From NCBI RefSeq assembly GCF_000344785.1, contig NC_020553.1, positions 21,024 to 85,023 on the forward strand: a DNA stretch of 64,000 nucleotides, in the 5' to 3' direction. This document shows positions 34,600 to 43,382 of the stretch, piece by piece; within the stretch, counting starts at the first letter, position 1; each line of letters opens with the position of its first letter. The notes below the pieces were generated by a model. The model did no database searches. It was not told the origin of the DNA and saw only the letters and a program-made list of their open reading frames with translations. The translations under genes and the position numbers were made by a program. This DNA is from Corynebacterium callunae DSM 20147. GTDB taxonomy: Bacteria > Actinomycetota > Actinomycetes > Mycobacteriales > Mycobacteriaceae.

Positions 34600-35246
34600 C
34601 TGAACCCACCCCCGCACCAACACCAAAATTAGTGCGCGTCTCCGTGTCCCATCATGGAGGACTTGCTTTAGCTTCTGAATCTCTGGCAGACCCACACCAG
34701 TGGTCGCCACTGGTGTGGCTGGTCGGTGCACATGGAGGGGCAGGTGTGAGCACACTAGCCCACTCCATTGCTCCCTGCGGTGACGCAGGACAACAATGGC
34801 CAGTTCACGACCAGTTTCCGTGGTGTGTCATTGTGGCTCGATCGACACGAAGCGGTGTGGAAGCAGCTCACGACGCAGCACTCCAGGCACAAGTAGGCAA
34901 GGCAGGTCACTGCCGAGTCCTGGGTGTCATCTTGGTTGATGACGCTCCAGGAAAAACCCCCAAGTCTGTGGAACAAAAAATCACCGTCGTGAAAAAAGTT
35001 GTTCCCATGATTTGGCGAGTTCCGTATTTCCCACAGTGGAGAGAAGTTCTCAATGATGAACTTCCGGTGTGGTCACCGCTGGACGACCACGACGACGAAC
35101 CGCAGCAAGACCATAGCGTCGCGCGGTTTGCGCGAAAGAAAAAAGCCCCCTCTGTGCTGGAGGCTGTTCCTGCCATTGTGCAAACCATCAGCCAGGAAAT
35201 GATCGACCTCGCACGTGAAGCCAACTCCCACGTCAAATCCTTTTAA
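34596..35246 (+). CDS. ParA/MinD-like ATPase-fold protein (DUF6668-like)
   Basis: This 216-residue product starts at 34596 within the stop of the esterase gene. It contains WLVGAHGGAGVSTLAH (a P-loop-like stretch without the lysine, about residue 45), FPWCVIVARSTRSGVEAA and RVLGVILVDDAPGKTP, the layout of a degraded ParA/MinD ATPase. Similar proteins are regular members of actinobacterial transfer operons. Without the lysine, nucleotide hydrolysis is doubtful. It is cytoplasmic and may guide complex placement. Confidence 0.6.
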   Translation: MTEPTPAPTPKLVRVSVSHHGGLALASESLADPHQWSPLVWLVGAHGGAGVSTLAHSIAPCGDAGQQWPVHDQFPWCVIVARSTRSGVEAAHDAALQAQVGKAGHCRVLGVILVDDAPGKTPKSVEQKITVVKKVVPMIWRVPYFPQWREVLNDELPVWSPLDDHDDEPQQDHSVARFARKKKAPSVLEAVPAIVQTISQEMIDLAREANSHVKSF

Positions 35247-35276
35247 TCCCTCTTTCTTCTCAAAGGAGTTTTCATC

Positions 35277-35567
35277 ATGAACATCATTGACCGAATCAAT
35301 ACAGAAATCATTCTTGCCCAGGTACCAGGGCAGAATCTTTCCCCACAAGCCCCTGGCGACTTCGGTGCCAAGGTCGACCGAGGTCTAAACTTCGGTGTGT
35401 TCATCGGCCTGGTTGTCGCTGTCGCTGGCGTGATCGCTATCGGTGCCTCAATGGTCATTTCCCGCCGTGAGGGAACCAGCGAAGAAGCCACCGGCGCTGC
35501 ACTTCGCGTTGGCATTGGTTGCCTGATTATCGGCAGTGCTGGCTCAATCGTCGCTGCTCTAGTCTAG
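35277..35567 (+). CDS. small pilin-like membrane protein 1
   Basis: This 96-residue product has two hydrophobic segments (GVFIGLVVAVAGVIAIGASMV near residue 40 and LRVGIGCLIIGSAGSIVAALV near residue 76) separated by a short basic loop (SRREGTSEE). The ribosome site AAAGGAG precedes the ATG at 35277. Two-helix hydrophobic proteins of this size at this place in T4SS operons are often VirB2-like pilins or channel parts; this is inferred. Confidence 0.6.
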   Translation: MNIIDRINTEIILAQVPGQNLSPQAPGDFGAKVDRGLNFGVFIGLVVAVAGVIAIGASMVISRREGTSEEATGAALRVGIGCLIIGSAGSIVAALV

Positions 35568-35580
35568 GGCGTTTCACAGC

Positions 35581-35859
35581 GTGAATATTTTTCTCAATGC
35601 TCAGGGTGGACCTCCACAATCACCTCAAACCCCGCCAGACAGTGTGTGGGTCACGGTGTGGAATTGGCTGCAAATCACGCTGTGGATCATGGACACACTC
35701 GCCATCGTCTCGATTATCGTGCTCGGCGCATTGCTCGTCGTTGATAAAAACCGGGGCGAGCCAGTGGGTTCCACCTCGCCCCATGTGGCCTTTTTAAAAA
35801 TTGCCATCGGCGTAATGATGGCCTCATCAGCAGTTTCCATCGCAGCGTGGTTTGCCTAA
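35581..35859 (+). CDS. small pilin-like membrane protein 2
   Basis: This 92-residue product starts with GTG at 35581, 13 bases behind the previous stop. It has two hydrophobic segments (LQITLWIMDTLAIVSIIVLGALLVV near residue 30 and LKIAIGVMMASSAVSIAAWFA at the end) with a short basic loop (DKNRGEP). It has the same topology as the preceding protein with little sequence identity, so the two probably arose by ancient duplication and act together in the membrane. Confidence 0.6.
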   Translation: MNIFLNAQGGPPQSPQTPPDSVWVTVWNWLQITLWIMDTLAIVSIIVLGALLVVDKNRGEPVGSTSPHVAFLKIAIGVMMASSAVSIAAWFA

Positions 35860-35884
35860 CCCCATCGTCAGGACTTTTTACGTT

Positions 35885-36511
35885 ATGAAGAAGAAACTCT
35901 CTTACACCTCCGCACTTTTGTGCGCGGCACTCATACTGACAGGATGCAGCTCAGATGATGAGACTGCCCCTACTGAGACCACAGAAGCTGTTGCTCCTGA
36001 TCTCACCTCAGCACCTGCCGACGCTCACTGGCAGCCAGTTTCTGGGATTACTGTTCCTGTGAAGTCAGCGGACGGGCCAGATAGTTCTGACCCTGTGTAT
36101 CACGGGTATGCCCACACTCCGCAGGGGGCAGTGCTGGCAGCTATTAACGGCCAAGTTGCTATGGCCGTCGCTGACGATACCAAGTGGGATGAGGTCTCGA
36201 CAACGTTGCTTGCCCCAGGTCAAGGCCGTGATCAGTGGGCACAAGGACGAGCATTAGTCAGTGTTGCTCCAGGTGCTGTGCAGACCAACCCTGCAACATT
36301 TCAAGGCTTCAAGATCACGGAGTTTTCCGATGACCGCACTCAGGTGCTTCTCGCTGCTGATTACCCAGGAGTTGGACTCACGGTGTATCCCGTGCAGTTG
36401 ATTTGGCAAAACGATTGGAAAATCGTTGTTCCAACGTTGGGAGCGGCCCCTGATTTAACCCGTCTTGGTTCACTTGAAGGTTTTACTCCATTTAGCGCTG
36501 ACCAGGCATAA
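35885..36511 (+). CDS. lipoprotein of transfer operon
   Basis: This 208-residue product from the ATG at 35885 has a lipoprotein signal peptide (MKKKLSYTSALL ... LILTGCSSDD) with the lipobox cysteine at about residue 21. The mature part contains GYAHTPQGAVLAAINGQVAMAVADD, a pattern shared with the next protein (GYAHTATGAALAGWNNRLLLFAGGD), so the two are paralogous. An upstream in-frame start at 35852 is less likely. It sits outside the membrane, probably on the T4SS. Confidence 0.68.
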   Translation: MKKKLSYTSALLCAALILTGCSSDDETAPTETTEAVAPDLTSAPADAHWQPVSGITVPVKSADGPDSSDPVYHGYAHTPQGAVLAAINGQVAMAVADDTKWDEVSTTLLAPGQGRDQWAQGRALVSVAPGAVQTNPATFQGFKITEFSDDRTQVLLAADYPGVGLTVYPVQLIWQNDWKIVVPTLGAAPDLTRLGSLEGFTPFSADQA

Positions 36512-36526
36512 CGACAGGAAAGAACC

Positions 36527-37333
36527 ATGATGGATAAGAAAAAGAATTACCTCTGGGTGATCATTGTCGCGGTGATTGCTGTTGTTGCCGTTGTAGGCGC
36601 GGTACTGTTTATGCGCTCTAGTGATGGAAGTGCTCCTGGAGATCAGGCGACATCACAGACCTCTACTACGTCTACAAGTAGTGCTGCACCTGGAAACTCT
36701 AAATCCTCCAAGACGCTATCAACTGATATTTGGGGCCGAAAAATTGTATCTAGGTCTGAAACTGGTGAGCCCATTGGAAAGTTAAATCCGCAGGGCGATT
36801 CTTGTGCGATTACACCCGAGGTAGAGATTCAAACCGCACATGGTGCAGCAACGTTATGGTCACGTACTGATGGGCCTTCTGAAATTAAAGAAGGTGTTCC
36901 TAGCGGATATGCCCACACGGCAACAGGCGCTGCATTAGCAGGGTGGAACAACCGCTTATTGCTTTTTGCCGGTGGTGATGTTTCTCGTGCAATTTCAAAT
37001 GTTGTCACTGCTGGAGATGAACAAAAGACGGAAGAGTTGCGTTCTAGCTTTGCTGCAGGTTCCGATGATTCTTCTCAAGCTTTAACAAAACTCACAGCTC
37101 CCGAAGCTGTCAGGGTGCTGTCTTGCGATGACGAGTTCGTGGTCGTGGATTTTGCTCACAAGATTTTCGGGGATGAAAATGGCAAGTCTGACGTCATGCA
37201 GTGGGATATTATGCGTGCCTCAATGCAGTGGAATGGCAGTGAATGGGTTCTAGATCTGCGATCATTTCAGCAAAGCGGCGAGGTCATCACATCTATCAAT
37301 TCAGTTGATGGGTGGACAAAGTGGCAATACTAA
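36527..37333 (+). CDS. membrane-anchored transfer protein, paralogue of the lipoprotein
   Basis: This 268-residue product has one N-terminal membrane anchor (YLWVIIVAVIAVVAVVGAVLFM), a Ser/Thr linker and an outer domain with GYAHTATGAALAGWNN (about residue 128) that repeats the motif of the upstream lipoprotein. Two cysteines (about residues 91 and 205) could pair. The start with ATGATG at 36527 follows GACAGGAAAG. The end overlaps the next gene by 13 bases. This GYAHT domain type recurs in actinobacterial transfer operons. Confidence 0.62.
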   Translation: MMDKKKNYLWVIIVAVIAVVAVVGAVLFMRSSDGSAPGDQATSQTSTTSTSSAAPGNSKSSKTLSTDIWGRKIVSRSETGEPIGKLNPQGDSCAITPEVEIQTAHGAATLWSRTDGPSEIKEGVPSGYAHTATGAALAGWNNRLLLFAGGDVSRAISNVVTAGDEQKTEELRSSFAAGSDDSSQALTKLTAPEAVRVLSCDDEFVVVDFAHKIFGDENGKSDVMQWDIMRASMQWNGSEWVLDLRSFQQSGEVITSINSVDGWTKWQY

Positions 37334-39021
37334 ATAACCCGTTACTTAGTCATGGCCGCAAATTCATCACTGTTGTCTTTGTAGTTGTTGCACTAGTTAT
37401 TGGTGCACCTATAGCTCATTCTCAAGAGACAAATGCCTACGAACAGGGATATGAGCAGTGCCTTAATGAGCAGGAATTCACAAGGGGAAACTCTCCCGCC
37501 CGCGTTGTCGCTAATGTGTTGCCAGATGCCGTATCTGAGGGGTTGAAAAAGGGCGCATGTATGGATAATGCTGCGTCAGAGAACCCAGGTGCAGCGTTAG
37601 CAACTGCTGTTGGTGCTGCTGCTTCAAAGTTTTGGGGCGACCCAGTCGGTAAACTTACTCAAGCCGTCCTCGAAGGAAACTCCCAAGCTCTTCAGACCGT
37701 CATGACGTTCTGGATGGACTACCGCATTGATAAAAACACCATCGACCAAAACGTCAACGGTGTAAAAAATATTGTTCTCGGTCTCGCAGGTCTCGCCCTA
37801 ATTGCTTCCATCATCGTCGGAGGCGGTCGCATGGCGGCTTCCCGACGACAAGGCCTGGCTGAAGGACTAGAAAACACAGGTCAAGTTATCGCCACTTACC
37901 TACTGTTTTCCCTGCTTATCCCCGGAATGATCGCCGGTGCAGTCGTTGCCTCAGACCAACTATCAGACTGGATTATGCGCAGCTTTGGTGCAACCAGCGC
38001 TGAGCAAATCCTCGGCGGAACAGCGCTTAACGAAAATCAGGCCGGCCCGATAATCATGCTTGCACTTGCAGGTGTCTCATTCGCTGGCTCGATGATGCAG
38101 CTGATCGCCTTGGCCACGAGAACACTGCTTCTCCCGATTGCTGCGGGTCTGACTCCACTTTTTGCGGCATTAACGTTTACTCAAACCGGTAAACAAGGAC
38201 TTAATCACCTGGTCTCGCTGATTATTGCGTCCATTGCATTTAAACCAATTTCAGCGTTGCTGTACTCCGTGACCTTTTGGTACGTCAAAGACGGTGGCGA
38301 CGGTGTCATGGATGCTTTTGTCACAGCGATCATGATTGGTGCCGCCGGGTTTACGGCTCCAGCCCTGGTTAGAGCTATTGCTCCGGTTGTTTCTCAAGCC
38401 GGTGGCGGTGGCGCAGCACCTGTTCTCGCAGGTGGTGCTGCGCTCACTGGAGGTGCCCTTGGCTTAGCTGGTGGAGCACTTAATGCAGCATCTCGCGGTC
38501 TTTCTAGTTCTGGTGGGAAAGCTGCTGGAGCAGCATCTACCGCTGCTGGCAGCGGAGCAAGCATGACGGCCACAGGTACTGGTGGCAGTGGCGGTGCAAT
38601 GGGAAGTAACCCTGGAGGAGGAGGCGGTCGTGTGAGTAGCCCGACTAGCCAAAACACCACAGCTGGTGGCTCTGTATCAGGCCGGAGTTCTAGTGGGGCA
38701 AGCAGTACTGGTGCTAGTGGCGGTGGTGGAGCTACTGCTACCGGGGCTTCATCAGCGGCAGGTGGTTCAGGACCAAGCCCTCAGATGCGCCCGGCTGGAG
38801 CCAGCGGAGTTGGTGGCCAAGGAGCGACCACACAATCACGCAGTGCCCGTGTGGGATCACAAGCTCGGCAGATCGGAGCAACCACAGCTCGTACAGGTGC
38901 AGGTGTTGCCAACACAGGTGCACGTATGGCCAGGTCAGGAGCAGCAGCAGCACAACGAATTCAATCAATTTTGGATGAATCCATTGGTGCCCAAGGCACC
39001 CACCACGGTGGAAGGAGATAA
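37321..39021 (+). CDS. VirB6/TrbL-like polytopic channel protein
   Basis: The product is about 566 residues from the GTG at 37321 (a GTG at 37312 is also possible). It begins with a signal-like segment (FITVVFVVVALVIGAPIAHSQE). An outer region and then about six membrane segments follow (NIVLGLAGLALIASIIVGGG, TYLLFSLLIPGMIAGAVVA, IMLALAGVSFAGSMMQLIALA, LLLPIAAGLTPLFAALTF and others). A Gly/Ala/Ser-rich low-complexity tail of about 190 residues ends in basic repeats. The core matches the TrbL/VirB6 class that forms the inner-membrane channel. Confidence 0.72.
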   Translation: MAILNNPLLSHGRKFITVVFVVVALVIGAPIAHSQETNAYEQGYEQCLNEQEFTRGNSPARVVANVLPDAVSEGLKKGACMDNAASENPGAALATAVGAAASKFWGDPVGKLTQAVLEGNSQALQTVMTFWMDYRIDKNTIDQNVNGVKNIVLGLAGLALIASIIVGGGRMAASRRQGLAEGLENTGQVIATYLLFSLLIPGMIAGAVVASDQLSDWIMRSFGATSAEQILGGTALNENQAGPIIMLALAGVSFAGSMMQLIALATRTLLLPIAAGLTPLFAALTFTQTGKQGLNHLVSLIIASIAFKPISALLYSVTFWYVKDGGDGVMDAFVTAIMIGAAGFTAPALVRAIAPVVSQAGGGGAAPVLAGGAALTGGALGLAGGALNAASRGLSSSGGKAAGAASTAAGSGASMTATGTGGSGGAMGSNPGGGGGRVSSPTSQNTTAGGSVSGRSSSGASSTGASGGGGATATGASSAAGGSGPSPQMRPAGASGVGGQGATTQSRSARVGSQARQIGATTARTGAGVANTGARMARSGAAAAQRIQSILDESIGAQGTHHGGRR

Positions 39022-39027
39022 GTACAC

Positions 39028-40512
39028 ATGAGCGCTATGGACTCCGTTGAAGTTCCGGTCTATTCCCTGGGGCAGCCGTCACGACGTACTGGCCTGGGTG
39101 GATTCTCCATGAAAACCACCGTCATTGGTGGCGTCGGTTTTATCACGTTTTTGCTGCTACAGCTTCTCGGTGCCGGAAAGATCGGCCTGATCGTTCTCGG
39201 TGTCACAGCCTTGATTGCGGTCGTCATTTCTGTCCCTATTGGCGGTCGCTCTCTGGCACAGATGATTGAAATGATCATCCAGGACTGGCGATCTCGCTAT
39301 AAGAAGGAACACATCTATCTCTCTGGCCCATCATCTCGCATTGCTAATGGTCACTACCGTTTGCCAGGTGTGCTGGCACGCACTGAAATGCACGCAGCAA
39401 TAGATGCCGCAGGCCGACCATTCTGCGCTATTTTTGACCGCCCCCGCCGTGAAGCAACCGTATTGCTGAACGTGCAGCTCTCTGGACAAACAGCGATCAC
39501 GCAGGAAGAACGCAACATGCAAACCGCTGAATGGGGTCGTTGGCTTGCCTCATTAAGCTTGTCCGGTGACATCATTTCTATGGCTTTGGTCGTGGCAAGT
39601 CGACCAGGCACAGGTGATGTCGTGGCTCAAGAGGTCGCGGCAAATGTCAAAGACTCCGCTCCGGAAATCGCTCGCCGGATTATGAACGAAGCAGCGGCAA
39701 CCCTAAGCCAGGGTGCGCCAGAAATCGACGCGCATATAGCACTGACTTTCTCAGTGTCTGTCTCTGGTGCTGATGACGTTTCGTTCCTTGACCTTATTGG
39801 TATGCGTTTGCCGACACTGTATGAATCATTGTCCTGGTCAGGTATTCAAGCAGCTCCGATGCGAGAAAGTGATGTGTGTGCTCGGGCACATATGTTTTTC
39901 CACCCTTCAGCTGAAAAAGAATTTGAAGAGCTCTCCGTCCACGGAGTAGATCATGGCTTGAGCTGGGAAGATGTCGGGCCGGCGTGGTGTCAAAAAGACA
40001 CCACTGTCTATCACCACGACGGGGCAAAGTCGATGACGTGGGAAATGGCTCAGGCTCCGCGCTCAACTTTTGAAGACACCTTGCTTAGTCCTCTGATTGG
40101 CCACCATGGCCGCATTGCCCGTAAGCGCGTTGCGCTGGTCTATCGCCCCTTTGAAGCAGGCCAAGGTGCAGGAAGAGTCGAAGCTGAGCATCAAGACGCG
40201 ATGGTGGCAGCAAATTCTTCTAAGAAGATTCGATCTGCTGCTGCGGAAATGCGCCTGGAGCACACTGACGCTGCCCGACGAGCACAGGCGAGAGGTGCCC
40301 AGCTGGGCCGTTACTCGATGTTTGTCACCGTCACCGTCAATGAGGATGAGGATTTGGGCAGCATCAAACATGACGTGCAGCAGCTTGGTGCTCAATCAAA
40401 CCTGCGTCTGCGTGTGATGAAACGCCAGCAAGATGCAGCTTTCGCTGTGTCTTGTGGGCTAGGGCAAATCCCGTGGTCTAAACCGTCCACATCCACCCTG
40501 GCTGGAATGTAA
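39028..40512 (+). CDS. SCO6880-family transfer protein
   Basis: This 494-residue product has two closely spaced membrane segments near the start (TVIGGVGFITFLLLQLL and LIVLGVTALIAVVISVPIG) followed by a large cytoplasmic domain with ERNMQTAEWGRWLASLSLSGDI and LDLIGMRLPTLYESLSWSGIQ. This fits the SCO6880 family found in Streptomyces and Corynebacterium mobile elements, related to the PrgI/VirB3-type membrane part plus the N-domain of VirB4. It precedes the VirB4-like ATPase gene by two genes, as is usual. Confidence 0.72.
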   Translation: MSAMDSVEVPVYSLGQPSRRTGLGGFSMKTTVIGGVGFITFLLLQLLGAGKIGLIVLGVTALIAVVISVPIGGRSLAQMIEMIIQDWRSRYKKEHIYLSGPSSRIANGHYRLPGVLARTEMHAAIDAAGRPFCAIFDRPRREATVLLNVQLSGQTAITQEERNMQTAEWGRWLASLSLSGDIISMALVVASRPGTGDVVAQEVAANVKDSAPEIARRIMNEAAATLSQGAPEIDAHIALTFSVSVSGADDVSFLDLIGMRLPTLYESLSWSGIQAAPMRESDVCARAHMFFHPSAEKEFEELSVHGVDHGLSWEDVGPAWCQKDTTVYHHDGAKSMTWEMAQAPRSTFEDTLLSPLIGHHGRIARKRVALVYRPFEAGQGAGRVEAEHQDAMVAANSSKKIRSAAAEMRLEHTDAARRAQARGAQLGRYSMFVTVTVNEDEDLGSIKHDVQQLGAQSNLRLRVMKRQQDAAFAVSCGLGQIPWSKPSTSTLAGM

Positions 40513-40527
40513 TAAGGAGAGTAACTG

Positions 40528-41358
40528 ATGTGGTGGACAAGAAAAAATAAAACAATCCGCACGCTAGCAGGATTAGAACGCAGTGAGCTGGCCTCAGCCC
40601 GAGATTCCGCAGGATTCGACTTCGCTGCGCTGTTACGACCTGGCACTGCCACAGCACTGCTGAAAGTTGACCCCTCCGCACCGATTGACGACGAGATGAT
40701 TTCTGCGTGGGAACGACTCGTCAGCAGGGATTCATCCGTGCTGGCCTGCGAAATGATCAGCTCTGCCACACCTCACGTCGCTATTACCTGGATGAGGGAA
40801 GCAAAAGCAGAGAAAAAAGACGACAGCGAAATTCTCACCCGTCTTGCTACAGTGCTGCCTGATTTTTATGCCAGCACTGCTGTGACTTTGACACCGATGA
40901 CCAAAGACGATGTACGCAGGCTTTTTATCTCAGAATGCTCGCTGGTTTTTGACCACAACCAGTGGCCACACATCAATGCTGAGGTGGAAGAATCTTCCAG
41001 CGCGATTAGCGTGGACGATCTTAGTTTCGCCAGCTTTGACGTCATGGACGACAGTGGAGTCGATGACCTTCTACGCCGCTGGTGCAGCGAAGAAGGTGCT
41101 GCTAGTGCTCGGTTTAACAGGATTTTCCGGCCCAGTGATACCGATGATCCTGGCCGTCATTGTGGTGTGCTCACCATATTTTCCCCAGGCACTAACCACG
41201 AGATTTTAGAACGCATCGTAGATGAAGTTCTTGGTCTCTTAAATCCCGTCCAACGGCTGCGAATACGCAGGCTCTACGCACGACAGAATGCAGGTCTCAC
41301 CGCAGGTCTTGGTATCGGCGCATTCGCGTGGAACGCAACAACAACCCGTGCGGCTTAA
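40528..41358 (+). CDS. uncharacterised transfer-operon protein
   Basis: This 276-residue soluble product begins MWWTRKNKTIRTLAG, with AAGGAG upstream of the ATG at 40528. It contains VDDLSFASFDVMDDSGVDDLLRRWCSE and ends in a region rich in Arg and Gly (VQRLRIRRLYARQNAGLTAGLGIGAFAW), which may touch the membrane. I recognise no family. Its fixed place between the SCO6880-like and VirB4-like genes points to a cytoplasmic part of the T4SS. Confidence 0.6.
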   Translation: MWWTRKNKTIRTLAGLERSELASARDSAGFDFAALLRPGTATALLKVDPSAPIDDEMISAWERLVSRDSSVLACEMISSATPHVAITWMREAKAEKKDDSEILTRLATVLPDFYASTAVTLTPMTKDDVRRLFISECSLVFDHNQWPHINAEVEESSSAISVDDLSFASFDVMDDSGVDDLLRRWCSEEGAASARFNRIFRPSDTDDPGRHCGVLTIFSPGTNHEILERIVDEVLGLLNPVQRLRIRRLYARQNAGLTAGLGIGAFAWNATTTRAA

Positions 41359-41372
41359 CAGGAAGAAAAATC

Positions 41373-43097
41373 ATGACGAACACAGAAATGATTCAACTCC
41401 ATCAGGACATTCTCGACGGCAATCGTGAAGCTCCGTCACGATGGTCAAAAATTGGCCGGGCATATCATCGGTGGAGTAAAGAAAGCTCCAAGCAGGTAAA
41501 AGTCCTTGAAGATAAGCAGCGCCGCGCAGATGGTATCCCACCTGTGCGCGGTGAAAAGACCCACGGTGTGATCAAACCTCGCGGACTTACCGGACGCAAC
41601 GCCGGTTATGCCGCCGTGCAAAGCGGGCCGCAAGAATGGCAAACCACCACCAACTTAGGCTGTGGCTTTAACCCCAATGTTGTGGGTGCTCCGGCGCCTG
41701 TGATTGGCACTCCACTTGGTCGCCATGTCACCACGGGCGCAGAAATCGCCTGCGACCCTCTGGCGTGGTTTCGTGAGGGCATTATCGCTAATCCTTCCGC
41801 GATGGTGCTCAGCCTGCCAGGCTTAGGCAAGTCCACCTTGATTAGAAAAATGCTGATGGGTGGCGTTGCTGCGGGTCACGTCGTTATTGCTGCTGGTGAC
41901 ATTAAAGGGGAATACGTTGGATTTACGAACCAAGTGGGCGGACAGGTCATCACCCTTGGTCATGGTTTAGGTCACCTCAACCCGCTTGACGTTGGTGCGC
42001 TTGGGCGGGTGATTCCACGAATTGAATACGCGCGTGACCACGCAGAAACTTCAGAAGAACGCCACAACCTCGATGAGTTATTAGAGCGTGCCAAGGAGCA
42101 GGTGCATGGTCGTCAGGTCGCTATGGTGTCCATGCTCGTGGGGCTAAGCCGCAACGACAAAATCAAAGATTTCGAGTCCATGCTTGTTTCTGCTGGGCTT
42201 CGTGAGATGTATGACTCCCACGATGTGGACTGGGCAAATCCCCCGATTTTGCGTGATCTCATCGACTTCTTAGAGGTCGGCAGTAAGAACCTAAAAAAGA
42301 TTGCCCGTGCCAGGACACCAGAAAAATGGGAGGAGCGCATTGACGATCTCGTTTTATCGCTAAATTCCTTGCTCGATGGTGCCACAGGCCAGATCTTTGC
42401 TGGTCAAACCACAACACCAATCCGAATTGATACCACGGCTGTATGTATTGACGTTTCCGCCATTGATCGTGGCGATAAGGCTGTGAAAGCTGCTGTGATG
42501 ATGGCGTGCTGGAACTCAGCATTTGGTGCAATTGAAGCAGCCCATATGCTCACCGACGCAGGTCTTGAACCTCAGCGGTATTTCGCTATCGCGCTTGATG
42601 AGCTGTGGCAGGTGTTAGCCTCAGCACCCGGAATGGTGGGGCAAATTGATGCCTTGACCAGGCTTAATCGCACGTCAGCGACAAGCCTGTATTTGATCAC
42701 CCACACATTCAAGGACATGGAAGCACTTCCTACAGAAGAAGATCGAAAAACCGCTATGGGATTTATTGATCGTGCGGGAATGGTGATCTGTGGTGGGCTA
42801 CCGTCATCAGAGCTAGACATCCTCAGCGAACAGCTGATGTTTTCTCCTGCTGAGGCACAGATGATCACCTCATGGAGTAAAGGTGCGCCTCCTAAACGTT
42901 CTCGCACCAGAGGTGCTGTAGCAACGCCTCCTGGCCGTGGCCGATTCATGATCAAACCCTCTAAAGATGGCTCACCAGGGATTCCCGTGCAAACGATGCT
43001 GTTTGACTCAGAGGTTGAGCACGGTTTACACGACACGAATGCCCGTTTTGAGGACTATTTCAGTGAAGGCGCTGACGCTTTCGAGGAGGTGATTTAA
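41373..43097 (+). CDS. VirB4-like T4SS ATPase
   Basis: This 574-residue product starts at the ATG at 41373 with ACAGGAAG upstream. Walker A is LPGLGKSTLI (about residues 149-158), Walker B is FAIALDELWQVL (about 405), and the downstream RTSATSLYLITHT segment is typical of VirB4/TraC-type AAA ATPases. These power pilus assembly and substrate transfer from the cytoplasmic side. It is shorter than Gram-negative VirB4 because the N-domain is supplied by the SCO6880-like protein. The next gene starts immediately after its stop. Confidence 0.8.
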   Translation: MTNTEMIQLHQDILDGNREAPSRWSKIGRAYHRWSKESSKQVKVLEDKQRRADGIPPVRGEKTHGVIKPRGLTGRNAGYAAVQSGPQEWQTTTNLGCGFNPNVVGAPAPVIGTPLGRHVTTGAEIACDPLAWFREGIIANPSAMVLSLPGLGKSTLIRKMLMGGVAAGHVVIAAGDIKGEYVGFTNQVGGQVITLGHGLGHLNPLDVGALGRVIPRIEYARDHAETSEERHNLDELLERAKEQVHGRQVAMVSMLVGLSRNDKIKDFESMLVSAGLREMYDSHDVDWANPPILRDLIDFLEVGSKNLKKIARARTPEKWEERIDDLVLSLNSLLDGATGQIFAGQTTTPIRIDTTAVCIDVSAIDRGDKAVKAAVMMACWNSAFGAIEAAHMLTDAGLEPQRYFAIALDELWQVLASAPGMVGQIDALTRLNRTSATSLYLITHTFKDMEALPTEEDRKTAMGFIDRAGMVICGGLPSSELDILSEQLMFSPAEAQMITSWSKGAPPKRSRTRGAVATPPGRGRFMIKPSKDGSPGIPVQTMLFDSEVEHGLHDTNARFEDYFSEGADAFEEVI

Positions 43098-43382
43098 ATG
43101 ACCAGGCCTAGAGGGGTTGCTAGTCAATATGAACCCAGTATCCGAGAAGGAGCGATGGAAGATTTTGATGCCCACTGGCGCAAGTATTCATCTCCATCGG
43201 CAGCAGCAAAAATGATTGGGCGCAAATGGGGCATAGGGCGCACAACATTGACTGAATGGCTCCAAGACGAAGGCCGGTGGCCACGGGCAACATTGGCACA
43301 AGTCCGGCAGCTAAAACAGCTTGAGGAAGAAAACGACCGCTTGAAAAAACAGCTCGCTGAGCTGCTGGAACGGCACCAATGA
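43098..43382 (+). CDS. small helix-turn-helix plus leucine-zipper protein inside transfer operon
   Basis: This 94-residue product has a helix-turn-helix (SAAAKMIGRKWGIGRTTLTEWLQDEGRWP, about residues 33-61) and a coiled coil (LKQLEEENDRLKKQLAELL, about 74-92). The combination is the layout of IS3-type OrfA proteins, yet no OrfB or terminal repeats are nearby and the gene is tightly coupled to neighbours (starts right behind the VirB4 stop and overlaps the next gene by four bases). It may be a transposase part taken over as a regulator or scaffold. Confidence 0.6.
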   Translation: MTRPRGVASQYEPSIREGAMEDFDAHWRKYSSPSAAAKMIGRKWGIGRTTLTEWLQDEGRWPRATLAQVRQLKQLEEENDRLKKQLAELLERHQ

